DNA from: Collybia mongolica | Taxonomy: Eukaryota > Basidiomycota > Agaricomycetes > Agaricales > Clitocybaceae | DNA: 64,000 nucleotides | Direction of reading: 5' to 3' | Assembly (NCBI GenBank): GCA_013420905.1 | Contig: JAAXNY010000015.1 | Location: forward strand, 62,001 to 126,000 | Shown here: positions 1-11,860 of the stretch, piece by piece | How the letters are laid out: the number at the start of each line of letters is the position of its first letter | Numbering within the stretch: the stretch's first letter is position 1 | Position numbers and translations under genes: made by a program | The notes under the pieces: generated by a model | The model's database searches: none | Told to the model about the DNA's origin: nothing | The model's input: only the letters and a program-made list of their open reading frames with translations

Positions 1-2435
1 GGAAGAGGGTAGTTATCAGGGACCGTAATTCGGTTCAGGGCGCGAAAGTCATTAACCCAGCGAGGAAGTACTTTGGGGTCCGCTTTTGGCACAATAAACG
101 ATGGGGAGGTGTAAGCAGAGCAGGAGGGGCGGATGCGGCCCGCGGTGGCATGTTGGTCGATGAGGGTTTTCCAGCCCTCGCGGAACTTCCGTGGACATGT
201 GTAAGCGTGAGCAGTAGAAATTGTTGCTCCGGAGGTCAGCTCAATGTTGTGGTACACGTTGTGTGGCAGGTCTCGGATGTGAGGGATGTCCTCCGGGAAA
301 CGGTCAGGGAACCGTTCCTTAAATTGCCTGTCAAGCTTTAGTAGTATGTCAGCAGCCGCGAGTTGTTGAATCCGGGTCTTAACAGCTCCAATTATGTTCG
401 GGGGACCCCTGGTGTGAGCAGAGAAATCAAAGCGGGCGGGGTGGTTCCGAAAAAGATCGGATAGTTCACGGTGCATGGGAATGCGCAGGTCACGGTTGAC
501 CTTTTGACCCGATTTGATATCGCGTGTCTCTTGAAGTCTCCGTTGGAAGGGGGACACGGTCGGGGAGGGATGGTTTGGAACCACAGGATCTAGAAGGTTA
601 AACCCCGATGTCTTATCGATGACAGTACGTGCATGTGCATCAACAACAATAGTATTACGTGAAAGAAAATCCAGACCAAGGATAATATCTAAGTGCAAGG
701 AGGGACAAACAATCGCGTTTATGGGTTTGGAAGTCCACTGGGAGTCGGGGGAGGAGAGAGAAAAACGGCAGTATTCATGCAGGGATGTAGTGTCCGATAT
801 AGGGCTCTGAGAAGGAGAAAAGGCAGCAGTAACATCAATTGGTTTAGGTAGACGACGGATTGGAAGTCGCAAACGTAATGCGGCTTCCTTAGAAATCAGA
901 ACTGGCGAAGCGCCGTGGTCAATAAGGGCGCGAATTGGGACAGGGAACTCGGATATAGGGGATGGGATTGTACAGTTCCAAAAGAACTGCCGCGGGAGGG
1001 GCGACGAGAAAGGAAGAACATACTCGGAGGCGCCGAATCCCTTGATGACATCATAATCTTCGTCGCTCATGGGGTCACTGTTGAAGACTGCGGCAATGAC
1101 GGTCGGGGGCGGGGGAGCAGTCACATTCGGCTTGGCCGGGTTGGGGTTGTTCCACGTGGGGGATCCATTTCGTATCCAATTGGTTCTGGCGGCGTCTGCG
1201 TAGGTTTTGGTGACACGGCTGCAGTCCTGTTGTGAGGGCATAGTGGTGCATTCGGAACGAAGGTGTGTTACATAGAACTTGTGGCATTTGAAGCAACCAC
1301 GATGTTCTTGGAGGAGGGCGCGTTCGGTCAGTTGTAGCGGCGGGAGGGTGGAAATGTTCAAGGTGGGTGTAGTGGCAGACGTAGTTGGGGCAGGGGCGAT
1401 AGGAGCAGTCAGGTTGACCATGTTGCGTCCACGAAGGCCAAATTCGGTGTAAGATTTGAGCCAATCTTGGCGGGCAGACTCGCGCTGTGAGGCGAGATCA
1501 ATGTCGATTCGTGAGACCTCTTTGATCCACGCATCTAGTTCCGGGATTTGACCGAGAGCGTTATGTAAATCGGCGGTGTAGTAGGCGTTCCGTAAGCGCG
1601 AGGAGAGACACACAATGAGGTGGTCACGAAGTTGATTCTCGGGGACATGGTTTGGGAACCCACTAAGGCCGTTATTGGCGTTCTGTACACTGATAACCCA
1701 CTGCTGGAATGGTTGATCTCCTTGGGGCGCGATGACTTTGTCGACGAGTTCGTCTTGCCAGTTCCGCGGTAACCATTTGCTTTTGAACTCGGCTATGAAT
1801 TGACTGAAGGTCATGTCGATGAAGGTGTCGTGGTTCACTTCAATCCATGCGAGGACGTCGTTTCGCTCGAAATTGTAGAGGATCTTTCCGACCTGTTCCT
1901 GGGAGGGAATGCTCTTGTTCTGAAACAAATGGCGGCAGCCCAATACAAAAAGATGGATGCACTCATAGTTTATACTCCCAATACCCATGATAGGGTATCC
2001 ATTTCTTTCTTGGGTGACGGAGGCGTAGAACAATTGATTGAAATGTTTGCTGGACATCGGGCGCGTGATGCTGTCATCGGAATATACAAAGTAATATTCG
2101 TCTTCGGAATCCGTATCGTATGATCTCGGTTCGGCCGGAGGGGAGGCAAGTGGTGATACGAGAGGTGGGGGCGAACCAAGTGGAGATGAAGGGGCCGGGG
2201 AAGTGGAAGGGGACGGTCGTAAGGAGTGTGTGGACGATGGGGAGGAGTTGGAGGGAGAGGGACTAGGTGTATGCGCAGGTGTATGGGTCAAAGATGCGAA
2301 AGAACGGCACCGAGACGGTTGTCGTAGAGGTGAGGGTGTAAGGGGAGGTAGAGGAGAGGAGGGTGGGGTAGCGCAGGGTTGAGAAGGGTCAGACGAGGAG
2401 GGACGAGGGTAGTCCAGGATGGGCGTGGTTGGAGG
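1..2435 (-). CDS. Ty3/gypsy Gag-Pol polyprotein, partial
   Basis: One frame is open without any stop from 2435 to the window edge (over 800 codons). In order it shows a proline/serine-rich leader, a retrotransposon Gag domain (FSQFIAEFKSKWLP near 1800), a Gag zinc knuckle of form CX2CX6HX4C near 1260-1300 (CFKCHKFYVTHLRSEC), an aspartic protease with core LIDHGASPVLI near 920, and the start of reverse transcriptase (WVNDFRALNRITVPDNYPLP) at the edge. The first in-frame ATG is at 2057, inside Gag. A better start, ATG at 2473, lies in another frame closed off by TAA at 2436-2438, so a small indel near 2440 probably broke the N-terminus, or an unusual start is used. The protease has D-H-G where most elements have D-S/T-G. 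The long open frame suggests a fairly young copy. Confidence 0.85.
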
Positions 2436-2953
2436 TTAAAAGGGGATGGGGATCCAAGGAGATTTCGAGCCATTTAAATACTGGAAGAAGGGGGGGGGCG
2501 GGTCACATTGATACAAGGGAGCTTCTTAAGGTCGGATGACGTCGGTGTCGTACAATGCGCGTCAAGGTGACGTAGGGCGAGTGGAGTAGAAGGTAGTCCT
2601 AGACTTGAGAAAGGAACAGATTCTCGAGAGGCCGACAAGGAGGCATGAGGGACCTGGTTCGCGTGAGTCCTGGGGCAAGTTTTATGGTCTTTTGTCAAGA
2701 GGATATGAACAACAGTGATTGAAAATGCTTAGCGTTAAATGTTTCTTTCTTGACGATAATGGAATATCGCTCTAGGCGATATCGAACTGGGACGTTTACG
2801 ATTTTTGGGACAGGTGTCTTGACTGGTTTGGGACGGGGTTGGTATCGGACGAGTTGGACGGAATACGGTGGTTGACAGGGACGGTTTGCGACAGGGCGAG
2901 ACAGGGAGTTCTAACGTTTAAAAAAAAGTGGAAGAGAGCGATGCTCTCAACAC
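1..2953 (-). mobile_element. Ty3/gypsy LTR retrotransposon, 5' part, runs off left edge
   Basis: The minus strand carries Gag, aspartic protease and the start of reverse transcriptase in that order, which defines Ty3/gypsy elements. The 3' part (rest of RT, RNase H, integrase, 3' LTR) lies outside the window. A candidate 5' LTR starts at 2953 with TGTTGAGAGC, followed by a short inverted repeat (GAGAGC/GCTCTC), and could end with CA near 2509. This boundary is only a guess, because the second LTR is not in the window and no convincing tRNA primer-binding site was recognised. Confidence 0.85.
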
Positions 2954-4408
2954 TGACGAGGGGAACAGGAAGTAAACGAGAACTGATGGTGTATTGTAAA
3001 AAGTAAGTAAACGTAAGGTACAGGTGTCACAGAATCTATATAGTATGCACGTGATCGTGTAATGTGATCAGGTTGTGATCATGTCGTGTCATGTGGTAAG
3101 AGTCACCACTCTTACAAACATGTCCTATATGACTGTCCACAACATGGACAGGAAGACAAGCCCAGCCGTCAGCTGTGCTATGCATGGCTGGTCGACTTCC
3201 TCTCGGAGAATGAGAATGCTTTTGCGTTCAATGTTCCCTAGTCCTAAACAGGCTAGGGGTGGTACTCAGTGTTCTAACTGACAGCTATAGGGTGCTCCCT
3301 GCCTGAACATGCGAACCTGGATAATTGGTGGACTTGAAGCCACCACCCACTGTGGGGCACCGTAGCAGGGGGCCTACCCCCTGGCATAGATTGGCCCTTC
3401 CGGCCTGTGTACAATGAGCTCTGGCTCCATTCGCTAGTTCGACTCCGGTTGGGCGAGCATCCTAGCTCCACGGCACTTTGTCTTCTGCCCCCCCCCTCCC
3501 CCATTCCTCCAATTACTACTCGTAGTGACCAGCACATGTATTAGGTACAGTTGGTATAAAATGTTGACCAAAAAAAAAAAAAAAAGACCAATAAAAAAGA
3601 TCAGTCTAGAGACTCACAATATACAAAAACCATTGAAGGCCTGAACCTAAAGTGTTATCATCTCAAATAGTAGTGTGGTTCGAGTATGGCTGTGCAATGG
3701 AGAGGAGCAAGGTGAGTAGCACAGCTTGGTGTAACAACGCAGTGAAGGAAGCCACAACACAGCAGCCGGAGCTGTTCAGGGCAGGTCTTACAAACTTGAA
3801 AAAAATAACCTATTTTCATAAGCCAGTTACCAAGAACACCCATTCAAGCAAGCCGAGAACCGAAAACAAAAGAAAGATTTCTCAAATCTCTTGGCAATTT
3901 ATTTTGGCTTGGTAGGAACATAAGTTGGACTACTGCCTGACCACAGGACGACATCCAGACCAGGGTCAGACCTGTGCACCACCTAACACTGACTAGTCTT
4001 TTTACTGAGGCTGAGGTATGCCGTTTCCCTACCTTTACTGTTATCTTACTTATACTACTTACATTACAATAGGGCTCAGTTCGGCTCAACCGGCTTTTCA
4101 CTGGGGAAGAGCACCGAACTCCAGATGTTGGTAGTAAAGCTGAGCCCGTCACCGGGAAATTCCGAGCTCCAGGCCGAAAATAACCCCATCATGTAGCTCT
4201 ACAAACGTGATGAACAGTAGACAATCACGGTTCTTGAGCGTTGGGCTTGAAATGATGAAAGTGCGTTGTACATATTTTATGATAGATCTCATGATGGAAG
4301 AATGTCATTGTTGAGAACTAGAAAGTCATTTACATGGAGGTAAAGTACAGTCCGGGGCAAACGTAGAAGGATCAAAACACATGTCAGGGGTTGAAAGAGT
4401 CGGGACGC
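2954..4408. other. Region without recognised gene
   Basis: Only short frames with no recognisable domain. An inverted repeat (GTAAGAGT/ACTCTTAC, 4-nt loop) sits at 3096-3115 beside TGTGG, a typical look for an LTR start, so 3092 to about 3536 may be an old solo LTR, but I found no matching target-site duplication. A poly-A tract lies near 3570-3586. The rest shows nothing I can name. Confidence 0.4.
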
Positions 4409-5057
4409 TTAGGCCTTTTGGTGTCCGACGTGCCCGCCGAAGCTCTGTTCCTCGAGCTCAATCTCACGGCTTTCCTGTGTCAATGCGCAAGGGTTGCACC
4501 AGAAAATGGAACAGCAATCCCCACACCCTCCTCCTTTAATATTATAGCGTGAACGAGCGCTTCCACGGGGTCCAAGCTGCAACAGAATGTCAGTCATGCC
4601 TACGAGCAAAAGTGTGTGGGGTGTCTACGAACCTGCATTATCCAACCAAGACCACAACATCCGGTGATAAGTCCGTGTACCCAACAATCGCCAGAGCAGA
4701 ACCCTCCACCACGCTCAGGATCTGGGGTCCCTTTGTTGTTGAGGTGTTCCAAACGCTGCTTGTTCTGTGCGTAGACGACACATGGGCAGCACCACGCAAG
4801 AACACCTTTTGCCGGCGCGTCAATAAGTGGAACGGGGTGAGGAATAAAAAAAACGTACAAGTCCCAGCATCACCACAGCAATCACACAAGCCATTGCTCC
4901 ATTCTCTTCCATCAGCGTCGACTGGCATATTCTTCGCGTTCCTGTTCCCACCAGGAGTAACCATCATGCCTTGGGTTGCTTGTGGTTGCTGGTAATGTGC
5001 TTGTGGTTGCTGGACGTAAGGCTGTTGTTGCTGAGCATAAGGATTAGGGCCCGACAT
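4409..5057 (-). CDS. PLAC8 family cysteine-rich protein
   Basis: Three exons on the minus strand: 5057-4859, 4805-4633 and 4576-4409 (introns of 53 and 56 nt, GT...AG), giving 179 aa. The N-terminus is rich in Gln, Pro and Tyr (about residues 7-30). The PLAC8 domain follows: W-SNGLCDCCGD near residue 55, LAWCCPCVVYAQNKQRL near 68-84, and C-terminal GGGCGDCCSIFWCNPCAL followed by TQESREIELEE. Both Cys-rich boxes and the QE-REIE motif are typical of the family. PLAC8 proteins in plants and fungi are small membrane-associated proteins linked to cell size and metal handling; the role here is unknown. The spliced frame closes exactly and the length is normal, so the gene looks intact. Confidence 0.9.
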
Positions 5058-7106
5058 GGTGGAACAGTTTTTTGAAAGGAAGAATTTGATGTGGGGGGCG
5101 GGAAGGGTAGGTTTCAGAGGGAAACCGAATTTACAGATTTGCTTAAGTACGTTCGACCTATTCGGTTTCAGCAAGGTCAGACCCTGAGAGTGCGACAAAT
5201 GTGATGGTGGGCGGCACAGAGACGTCAAAATTTACCACACAACGCGGTGATCCTGATTACCTGCTAGCCAACCTGTTTCAAATTGTGGGACGGAAAGGCA
5301 GGGTGATCTGGTAGCAACACCGCCGCAAAGGTCCGCAAGCCACTCCTTTTAGAAATTCATAATCCAAAAGGGGTTCCTTTTTGCCTTGTGCAACGAGTCC
5401 TTGTTTGCTATGGCAGTGTATTGGACATATCCAGCAACCGCGTCAAGGTTGTATCAAATTCGCTATCCAGCGCTCAACGATAAAACGTTGTCGCCTCCCG
5501 TTATTAATATAACCGACCGCACTTGTAAACTTTTACAGGGTCTCTGAAAAGCCTTCGCTGCCTCATGATGATAACCTTCAAATTTCCATGACCAGAGATC
5601 AAGGATCGGGACCGAATTTGGAAGGGACGATTTTACTGGGCGTGATTCGGAGCCTAACGCTGTCAAATTTGGTGGGGCATCAGTGGTGTGGTGGAGAGCG
5701 CGAAAATTTTTGTTATCAACATGATAAACATCCAGATGTATCGCCCGAACACCAACTTGTGAACGTCCTATGCTCTAAAATTAAGTTGATAGATATGTCG
5801 GTCGAACGCTGGATACTTTTTCATGAAACCTGTTTCAACAAAGTTCGTTAAAGGGCACTGACATTTCAGAAGAGAAAGAAGCCGAAAGAGGTCATTTACA
5901 TAAGCTTAGCACCGCCCATGCACGTGCTGCCGATGTCTCGTGCATCATGGGTGCCAAGGCGAACTTGACTGACCGTGTGAACCTTTCATTGTTAGCTTTC
6001 GCCATCAAGCCTGTCATAACCCATACCTAACTAAACCCCAGATCTACAACCAGTGTTTAAACTTACGATTTCCGGAACGCTGTACAAGGAGGAATCGCAT
6101 AGTACTATCGATATGTCTCGCCCGAGTTTTGTGCAGAGCTGAGCTCATACTTCGAATGGGTATGGGTTATGACAGGTTTGACTGTAAATACTTACAGGAC
6201 TGTACACAGAACAACATAACCTTGAGCGCTTGAGCTGTCTAAACCTTCAAAATACTCATAACGCATTCAGGTTGGCCCAGAAGCTCACAACGGACCACAC
6301 GCCCAACTTGCATCGAAGTTTCTCTTCTGGTCCGCTAGTTTGAATGTCCCAGTCAAAATGCAAACTAAGCACTTATGGAAAGACTTCTCGCTCAAGCGTC
6401 GAAGTTCAAATAACCCACTTGCGTAGTTCCATCATGGAATCGCCCTAGAGCAATAGACGCACATCCTTCTTCGACTCTCACGCAAGGATTTTAGACCCCG
6501 GAGTTGAGATGCACAACAACTCGAAAACTTCGTTCGCAATCACTCTACTTGTAATGCGCGGTTCTCACATGTGTGGTCACGATCACAGCAAATAGCCAGG
6601 CTTTTACATAAATAACCCTTCTCCATGTAAAGTGGATATATCCGACATTATGCCGCAAATAGCTCTCGCACTCCCCCAACTCGTTTCTGAACATAGTCCC
6701 GCAGATAATCCGAATCTGAAGAGCGATGTTCTTTAAGACTTGTCTACATAGGTTCGTTAACGCCGAGCGTTACCCCCTTTGCCACAATCGCCATACCGGC
6801 GAAACACCTGTTGGATTGTTCCAGTCGGGCTTCGCATGGTCTGGAGGACGGTTTACCCTTTGCTCTTCTGTTCAGTGGGGATCAAATGACCTAAATAGCG
6901 CTCTCCCGCGGGTGTGAGTCTCTGTCATCGTTTGTCTATTTCTGAGGCTAACTGCGACGTTTATCCTTAAGTCACCACTCCCCCGTCATTTGTCGGATAT
7001 ATAACTCTTGTCCCCCACAAGCCAAGATCCCTCCTTCTCTTGATCCTCCTTGCTGACGTGTAGTTTGCTGGGATTTCCTCAGTTTCTTTGTGCATTTGAG
7101 AGAAAG
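5058..7106. other. Intergenic region, divergent promoters
   Basis: About 2 kb between the PLAC8 gene (minus) and the epimerase gene (plus). Frames are short and show no domain. It should hold both promoters; I see no distinct regulatory motif I would defend. Confidence 0.5.
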
Positions 7107-8908
7107 ATGTTGTTCAAAGCGTTCATCGTCCTTAGCACTGCGATCTCCTTCGGGAGGGCTGAGACTCCCTGGGTGAGCTTCCTTCATTCTTAAGCCAGCA
7201 AACATCCTGAAAGATCCTCAGCCATTCGACTTGACCACCATCTCTGCGCCCGATGGATCCGTCTCTGCCAAATTCGTATCTTTCGGGGCGACCTTGACTG
7301 AGTTGTGGGTAAACGATAAGAACGGACAAGCAAGGGATGTCGTCCTTGGTTACGACGATAACGTATGTGCCAATACTAATAGCATACACGGCGTTAACGG
7401 AGGTACACCAGTCTCGCCTGCTCACTGACCCAGACCATCCTGTCTTTAACCCCATCGTCGGACGGTCAGTTATCCCGTAACGTATAAGCTCGCAATTTAC
7501 GAACTCTGTCGTATAGCTACGCTAATCGGATAAAGAACGGTATAACTCAGCGTCACGCGTACATATTACGCAAGTCTGACCCCAGCCTCGAAATTCAGGA
7601 ACGTTCTCCATCCCCATCACCAAGCTTCCGCAACCCGATGGTCCGAACGTCTACCATATTCCCACTAATGACCACGATGGTAGGTGTAGTTTATACTTTT
7701 ATTAGGTCACTTTGACATTTTAATCCGTGGTATAGGACAGGTCCGATATTCTCGCGATGGCCGTTCAGCCCCTGCTAACAGAATTACAATAGGTGACCTT
7801 ACACGGAGGGATATACGGGTGGGATCGCCGAAACTGGACACTCGTTAGCAGAAGTCCGAGCAGTGTCACATACAAGCACGTTGATGCCGAGGATGAAGGG
7901 TTCCCCGGTACAGTCACAGCTTACGTGGGCTTATAGGCTGTCCTAAGATGGTTATTTGGCTAACATTCCTCCTATCAGGCGACCCACACTGTCTCGAATG
8001 GTGGGATATTGAAGTCTGTCGTTCGAGCCACAGCATCCCAGAAGGTTAATTTTCTCAGACCATTATCTGATATGTCAATCCGTTCACTGACCAAATCAAT
8101 TGATTTATATCCACGTACAGACGCCCATCATGCTCACTCAGCACATTTATTGGTACGTCGTAATTTTTTTGACATGCCTCAAGGCGGAACCAGAATTCAT
8201 ATCCCATATTAGGAACTTAGACGCGTTCCAAGACGGAAGCAACGACATTCTTTCGCATCACCTCCAAGTCGATGCTTCCCGTGTTATCGATGTTGATGGC
8301 AATCTGATTCCCACCGGCGAATTCATCGATGTTAGCGGAACGCCCTTCGATTTCAGAACAGAGCAAGCTATCGGAGCGCGGTGGAACGATACCGTTAACC
8401 TTTGTGGCTCGGGTATGTCTCGGTCACATATTTTGCTTACAATTCTACGTCCTAACGGTAACCAGGTTGCCAGGGTTATGATAGTTCTTGGGTGTATGAT
8501 CGTTCAGAGGTCTCTAGGAGTGGGACATCGCTGTGGAGCGATCTCTCCGGTATCAGGTGAGAAATATGTTTCCCCACCAATTTACAAAATTTCACACCGC
8601 TACGACGATCCACAGGGTAGATATCTCGACTAACCAGCCCGCGGTCCAGGTTTACAGTGCCTTCTGGCTCAATACACCTCGCAAGGCGGTCCACGGTGGT
8701 CCGACTCTTTCGTACGGCAGATGGGGCGCAGTTGCGATTGAGCAACAAGGATATATTGACGCCATTAACACCCCCGAATGGAACGTGGACCAGATATGTG
8801 GGTAAAATTCTCCCTCACGACGCGCGCGCTTCTCACTTGTGATCATTAGATTACCCGGGCAAAAACTTTGAATGGAGTTCGACGTACAAGTTTTCCGTTA
8901 TGAAGTAA
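7107..8908 (+). CDS. Aldose 1-epimerase (galactose mutarotase), secreted
   Basis: Thirteen exons: 7107-7172, 7222-7362, 7412-7464, 7517-7539, 7599-7679, 7736-7740, 7793-7924, 7979-8044, 8121-8152, 8213-8412, 8466-8556, 8616-8797 and 8850-8908, giving 376 aa. The first exon codes a signal peptide (MLFKAFIVLSTAISFGRA). Family landmarks follow in order: FVSFGATLTELWV, NPIVGRYANRIKNG, TLHGGIYGWDRRNW, the catalytic-His block TQHIYWNLDAF, and YGRWGAVAIEQQGYIDAIN with the catalytic Glu. The enzyme interconverts alpha and beta anomers of hexoses; the signal peptide implies an extracellular role. Exon 6 is only 5 nt, needed to keep the frame. All splice phases agree and the length is normal, so the gene looks intact. 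Confidence 0.93.
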
Positions 8909-9441
8909 TCTGGCATTGTCGTTTACTGTCCTACTTTGCTGTTATAGCGATTTTACCGATGTTATGCTGCAGGGAAGCATCGTTGAGTACATACCAATCG
9001 AAATGCCAGTTTTTTTATGGGAAGTCATCGTGGACCCTGCCTGATACAATAAGTCATGTGCTCATCACGATCGATATATCCGGTCCGATCCCGTCCGATC
9101 TGATCAGGCAAGTTCAAGCGATCGGTAATCAACGACGAATATAAACTTTTTTTCGCTGAAGAGGCCGGCAAGGAGGCCGCAACGAATGGATTTGACAGAA
9201 AAAAACTTCGATTTGTGCCTCAGACTTGTGCGAATGCAGACATCTATCTTGGAAATCCCTGTATCTTGGCCCTGGAAGCTGCGTGGTTCCGAACCTCCAG
9301 TTTCATGGTATGAATCTGACAGCATCCTTCTTTTCTTCCATACATATGCATATGGCCTCTGCACGTTAAATATCCATCCACTCCTTTACATTGACGTTCG
9401 TCCAAGGTTTGCTCAACTCTGACCTTGACTTTTCTGCACGC
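8909..9441. other. Intergenic region
   Basis: No recognisable coding signal. It holds the 3' end region of the epimerase gene and the promoter of the next gene. Confidence 0.5.
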
Positions 9442-11125
9442 ATGTCGCAAGAGCTCTCTCGCCAAGCGCTTGCGGAAATTGCTGGCCACTTGTACGTATT
9501 TGTCGTCCTCGTCCTCTCGCTGGTTTCACTGTCTGAATTTTTTTGCTACATAGGATGGCGGCTAAGTTGTTCTCCCTGGCCTCCTGTGGTACGCACCTTT
9601 GGGCATAGAATGTTCTCTCTGAGTGCTGATTTCCCCAAAGTGATGCTTTTCTATGACATCGTCCTGACCTTTGGAGAAGAGGTTGAGCGGGTGTGGAAGC
9701 GGAAATTTGCACCAATGACGGTGCTATGGTTTTTGGTCAACCTCCCTTTTCTCATTTCATTGCCCTCCCCGCTCTGATCCCCTCCTTGCAGAATCGGTAC
9801 CTGTCACCATTGGGCTATATCGTGATCATAGTGTGTGAGTCCTGGAGTCAATTCAGGACGTTATCAAGATTTTGACGAATCCACAGCGTTTCATCAACCA
9901 TGGAGCAAAGATGTCTGCAACCGATATGTATTATACCCTGAGGCTCTCAAGATCGTTACGTCATTGACTATCGGGAGTGTGTGCATTTAATACCTTTTCG
10001 GAATTTCCCTGATGTATTTAATTATACAGTCATCTTCAACCTCCGAATGTATGCCATATATTCTCGAAGCATGATAGTTGCGGTCATGGGTTCTCTGCTA
10101 CTGGCCGCGGAACTAGGAGTTAAAATCGTGAGTTGCGCCCAATTCGCGATAGGACCGGACGTCCTGATTGAAACTGTCAGTGGGCGTTTACTGACGGCAC
10201 GAGCCTTGACCTTCCGGAAGGTATGTCAGAAGTAGTGATGAACTTTTTGGCGCGATTAAAAGGGGCGTTGCAGGAATTGTGGGGTGCATATTGGTGGGGA
10301 GGTCCCACGCGTGAGTTTTTTTCAATCTCAGATTACATGTGGAATGAACGCTCGCGAACGTCCAGCCGTTTTGTGTTCACATGGATAGCAGAGCTTGCAT
10401 TTGGTATGTCTATAGTGACTTCCATGAGACTGGTATATTCTAATCATTACTCTGTAGATTCCATTGTATTCTTTGCGACATTTTACCGGGTTATCATGCA
10501 TAATCGCCTTCGTCACGGTAATGCGATGAACCTTGTGGATCTCATCTTGAGAGATGGTATGTATGGTATTCCGAGTATTCGTCTGCAGTTGACACGCCAC
10601 CCTGAATAGGTGTTGTTTATTTTGGCATAATTTTTGTTGCGAATCTTGTGACGGTCTTGATGTTTGTTGTAAGTTGCACCACTTCTATCATTTATGCTGT
10701 CAGACGTTGACGCCTCTTGTAGCTTGCACCAGTAAGCGCCAAGGCACCTCCGCTCATGCGTAATTTATCCTGAACAAGATCTTTAGCCAGATATAAAAGC
10801 TATGAACGCCAGCTTCAGTACATTGTACGTGATTATGTGGCATCACTTTTTAATTAAAGTTCATATTATCGTTCAGAATAACGAGTCTAATGGTATCTCG
10901 ACTGATCCTCAATCTCCGCGGGGCTGCTGAAACACCTTCAGTCAACCCTCAGAGTACCCTTGAGGTCTTCACGGACGCAGGAATTACTTCCCTTTGTGAG
11001 CGGCGAACAGTTCTTTTGATGATACCTGATCTTACACATCCTCTTCCGTAGATGACACGGAGCTCGTGGAGCGGAGTTCGTTGTTTGGGATTAGACGTCA
11101 ATTATCTGCACTCAAGCGGGGGTGA
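9442..11125 (+). CDS. DUF6533 family multi-pass membrane protein
   Basis: About 307 aa from 15 proposed exons starting at 9442, 9554, 9641, 9792, 9887, 10030, 10181, 10274, 10366, 10458, 10610, 10723, 10787, 10877 and 11052. The DUF6533 core is clear: VMLFYDIVLTFGEEVERVW, then FLNRYLSPLGYIVIIV. Further membrane segments follow (FNLRMYAIYSRS, GIVGCILVG, FVANLVTVLMFV), then the end block FSTLITSLMVSRLILNLRG and a short polar tail. The family is fungal, mainly Agaricomycetes, with no known function. Nearly all introns are 52-62 nt and every phase agrees. The least certain part is 10669-10786, where a 9-nt exon (10723-10731) may instead be skipped within one longer intron. Confidence 0.87.
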
Positions 11126-11860
11126 GGGATACGGGAACAGACCAGTCAGGAGTTCGCGTATGGTCCTCCGTTAGACTAGCAAGACCACTGCGTGGTTCTG
11201 CGTGGAGGCTTATATATGTACAGGGGTGGAAGTTATATCATTATAAAGGGACACGTTGCTGCCCTACGGGCATGATCATTTGTACAACACCATCCATTGA
11301 ACACAATATACCTTGGTAAATATATACACAGATCGTGTAGGTTATATAATATGCTTATTGTTTGTCGGCTGTCCTTTCTCGATCGTAGGGCCAAGGACAC
11401 TTAGCATTTGTTGGTTAAGTTCCGTTTTGGTCCCACGCGGTGTATGCGCCCCTATATGCCTTTAGGCTGTTCTTGGAACTTGCGCGGGTACTGTACCTTC
11501 AGTACACTCCTTGGGTATGCCGGGTCCCTATTTCAAGTTTCATATGATACGATTATTTAATATGCACTATACCATTTTATATCGGTTCTCAGTGGGTGCA
11601 ATTCACGCTTGGATTTAGATACAAAGAGGCTATCCTAGGTTCCCCTGCGCTGTAGGTTCTAACTGTCTGAGATTTAATCCAAATAAAGTAGTGATTAGTA
11701 CAACTGCGGAGGCCGTAACGGCAGTGGTGGGATTTAGGCGGAAGCGAAACCCGACGTCCGTGCTGAGTCAGCATTGATAACCCTCCGTTGCTAACAAGTG
11801 CAATTAAAAAATCTCCACCAAATTTCTTTCCCAGTGAGGCCGAACGCTACTATTGACACA
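11126..11860. other. Intergenic region
   Basis: Only short frames; no domain, RNA gene or clear repeat was seen. It should include the promoter of the eIF3g gene. Confidence 0.5.

Noticed and set aside
3092..3536. Solo LTR beginning at the inverted repeat TGTGGTAAGAGT
   Set aside because: It looks like an LTR start, but I found no target-site duplication or second copy; kept only as a note.
4549..4995. 148-aa plus-strand frame
   Set aside because: Antisense to the PLAC8 gene, which has clear Cys motifs and splice sites.
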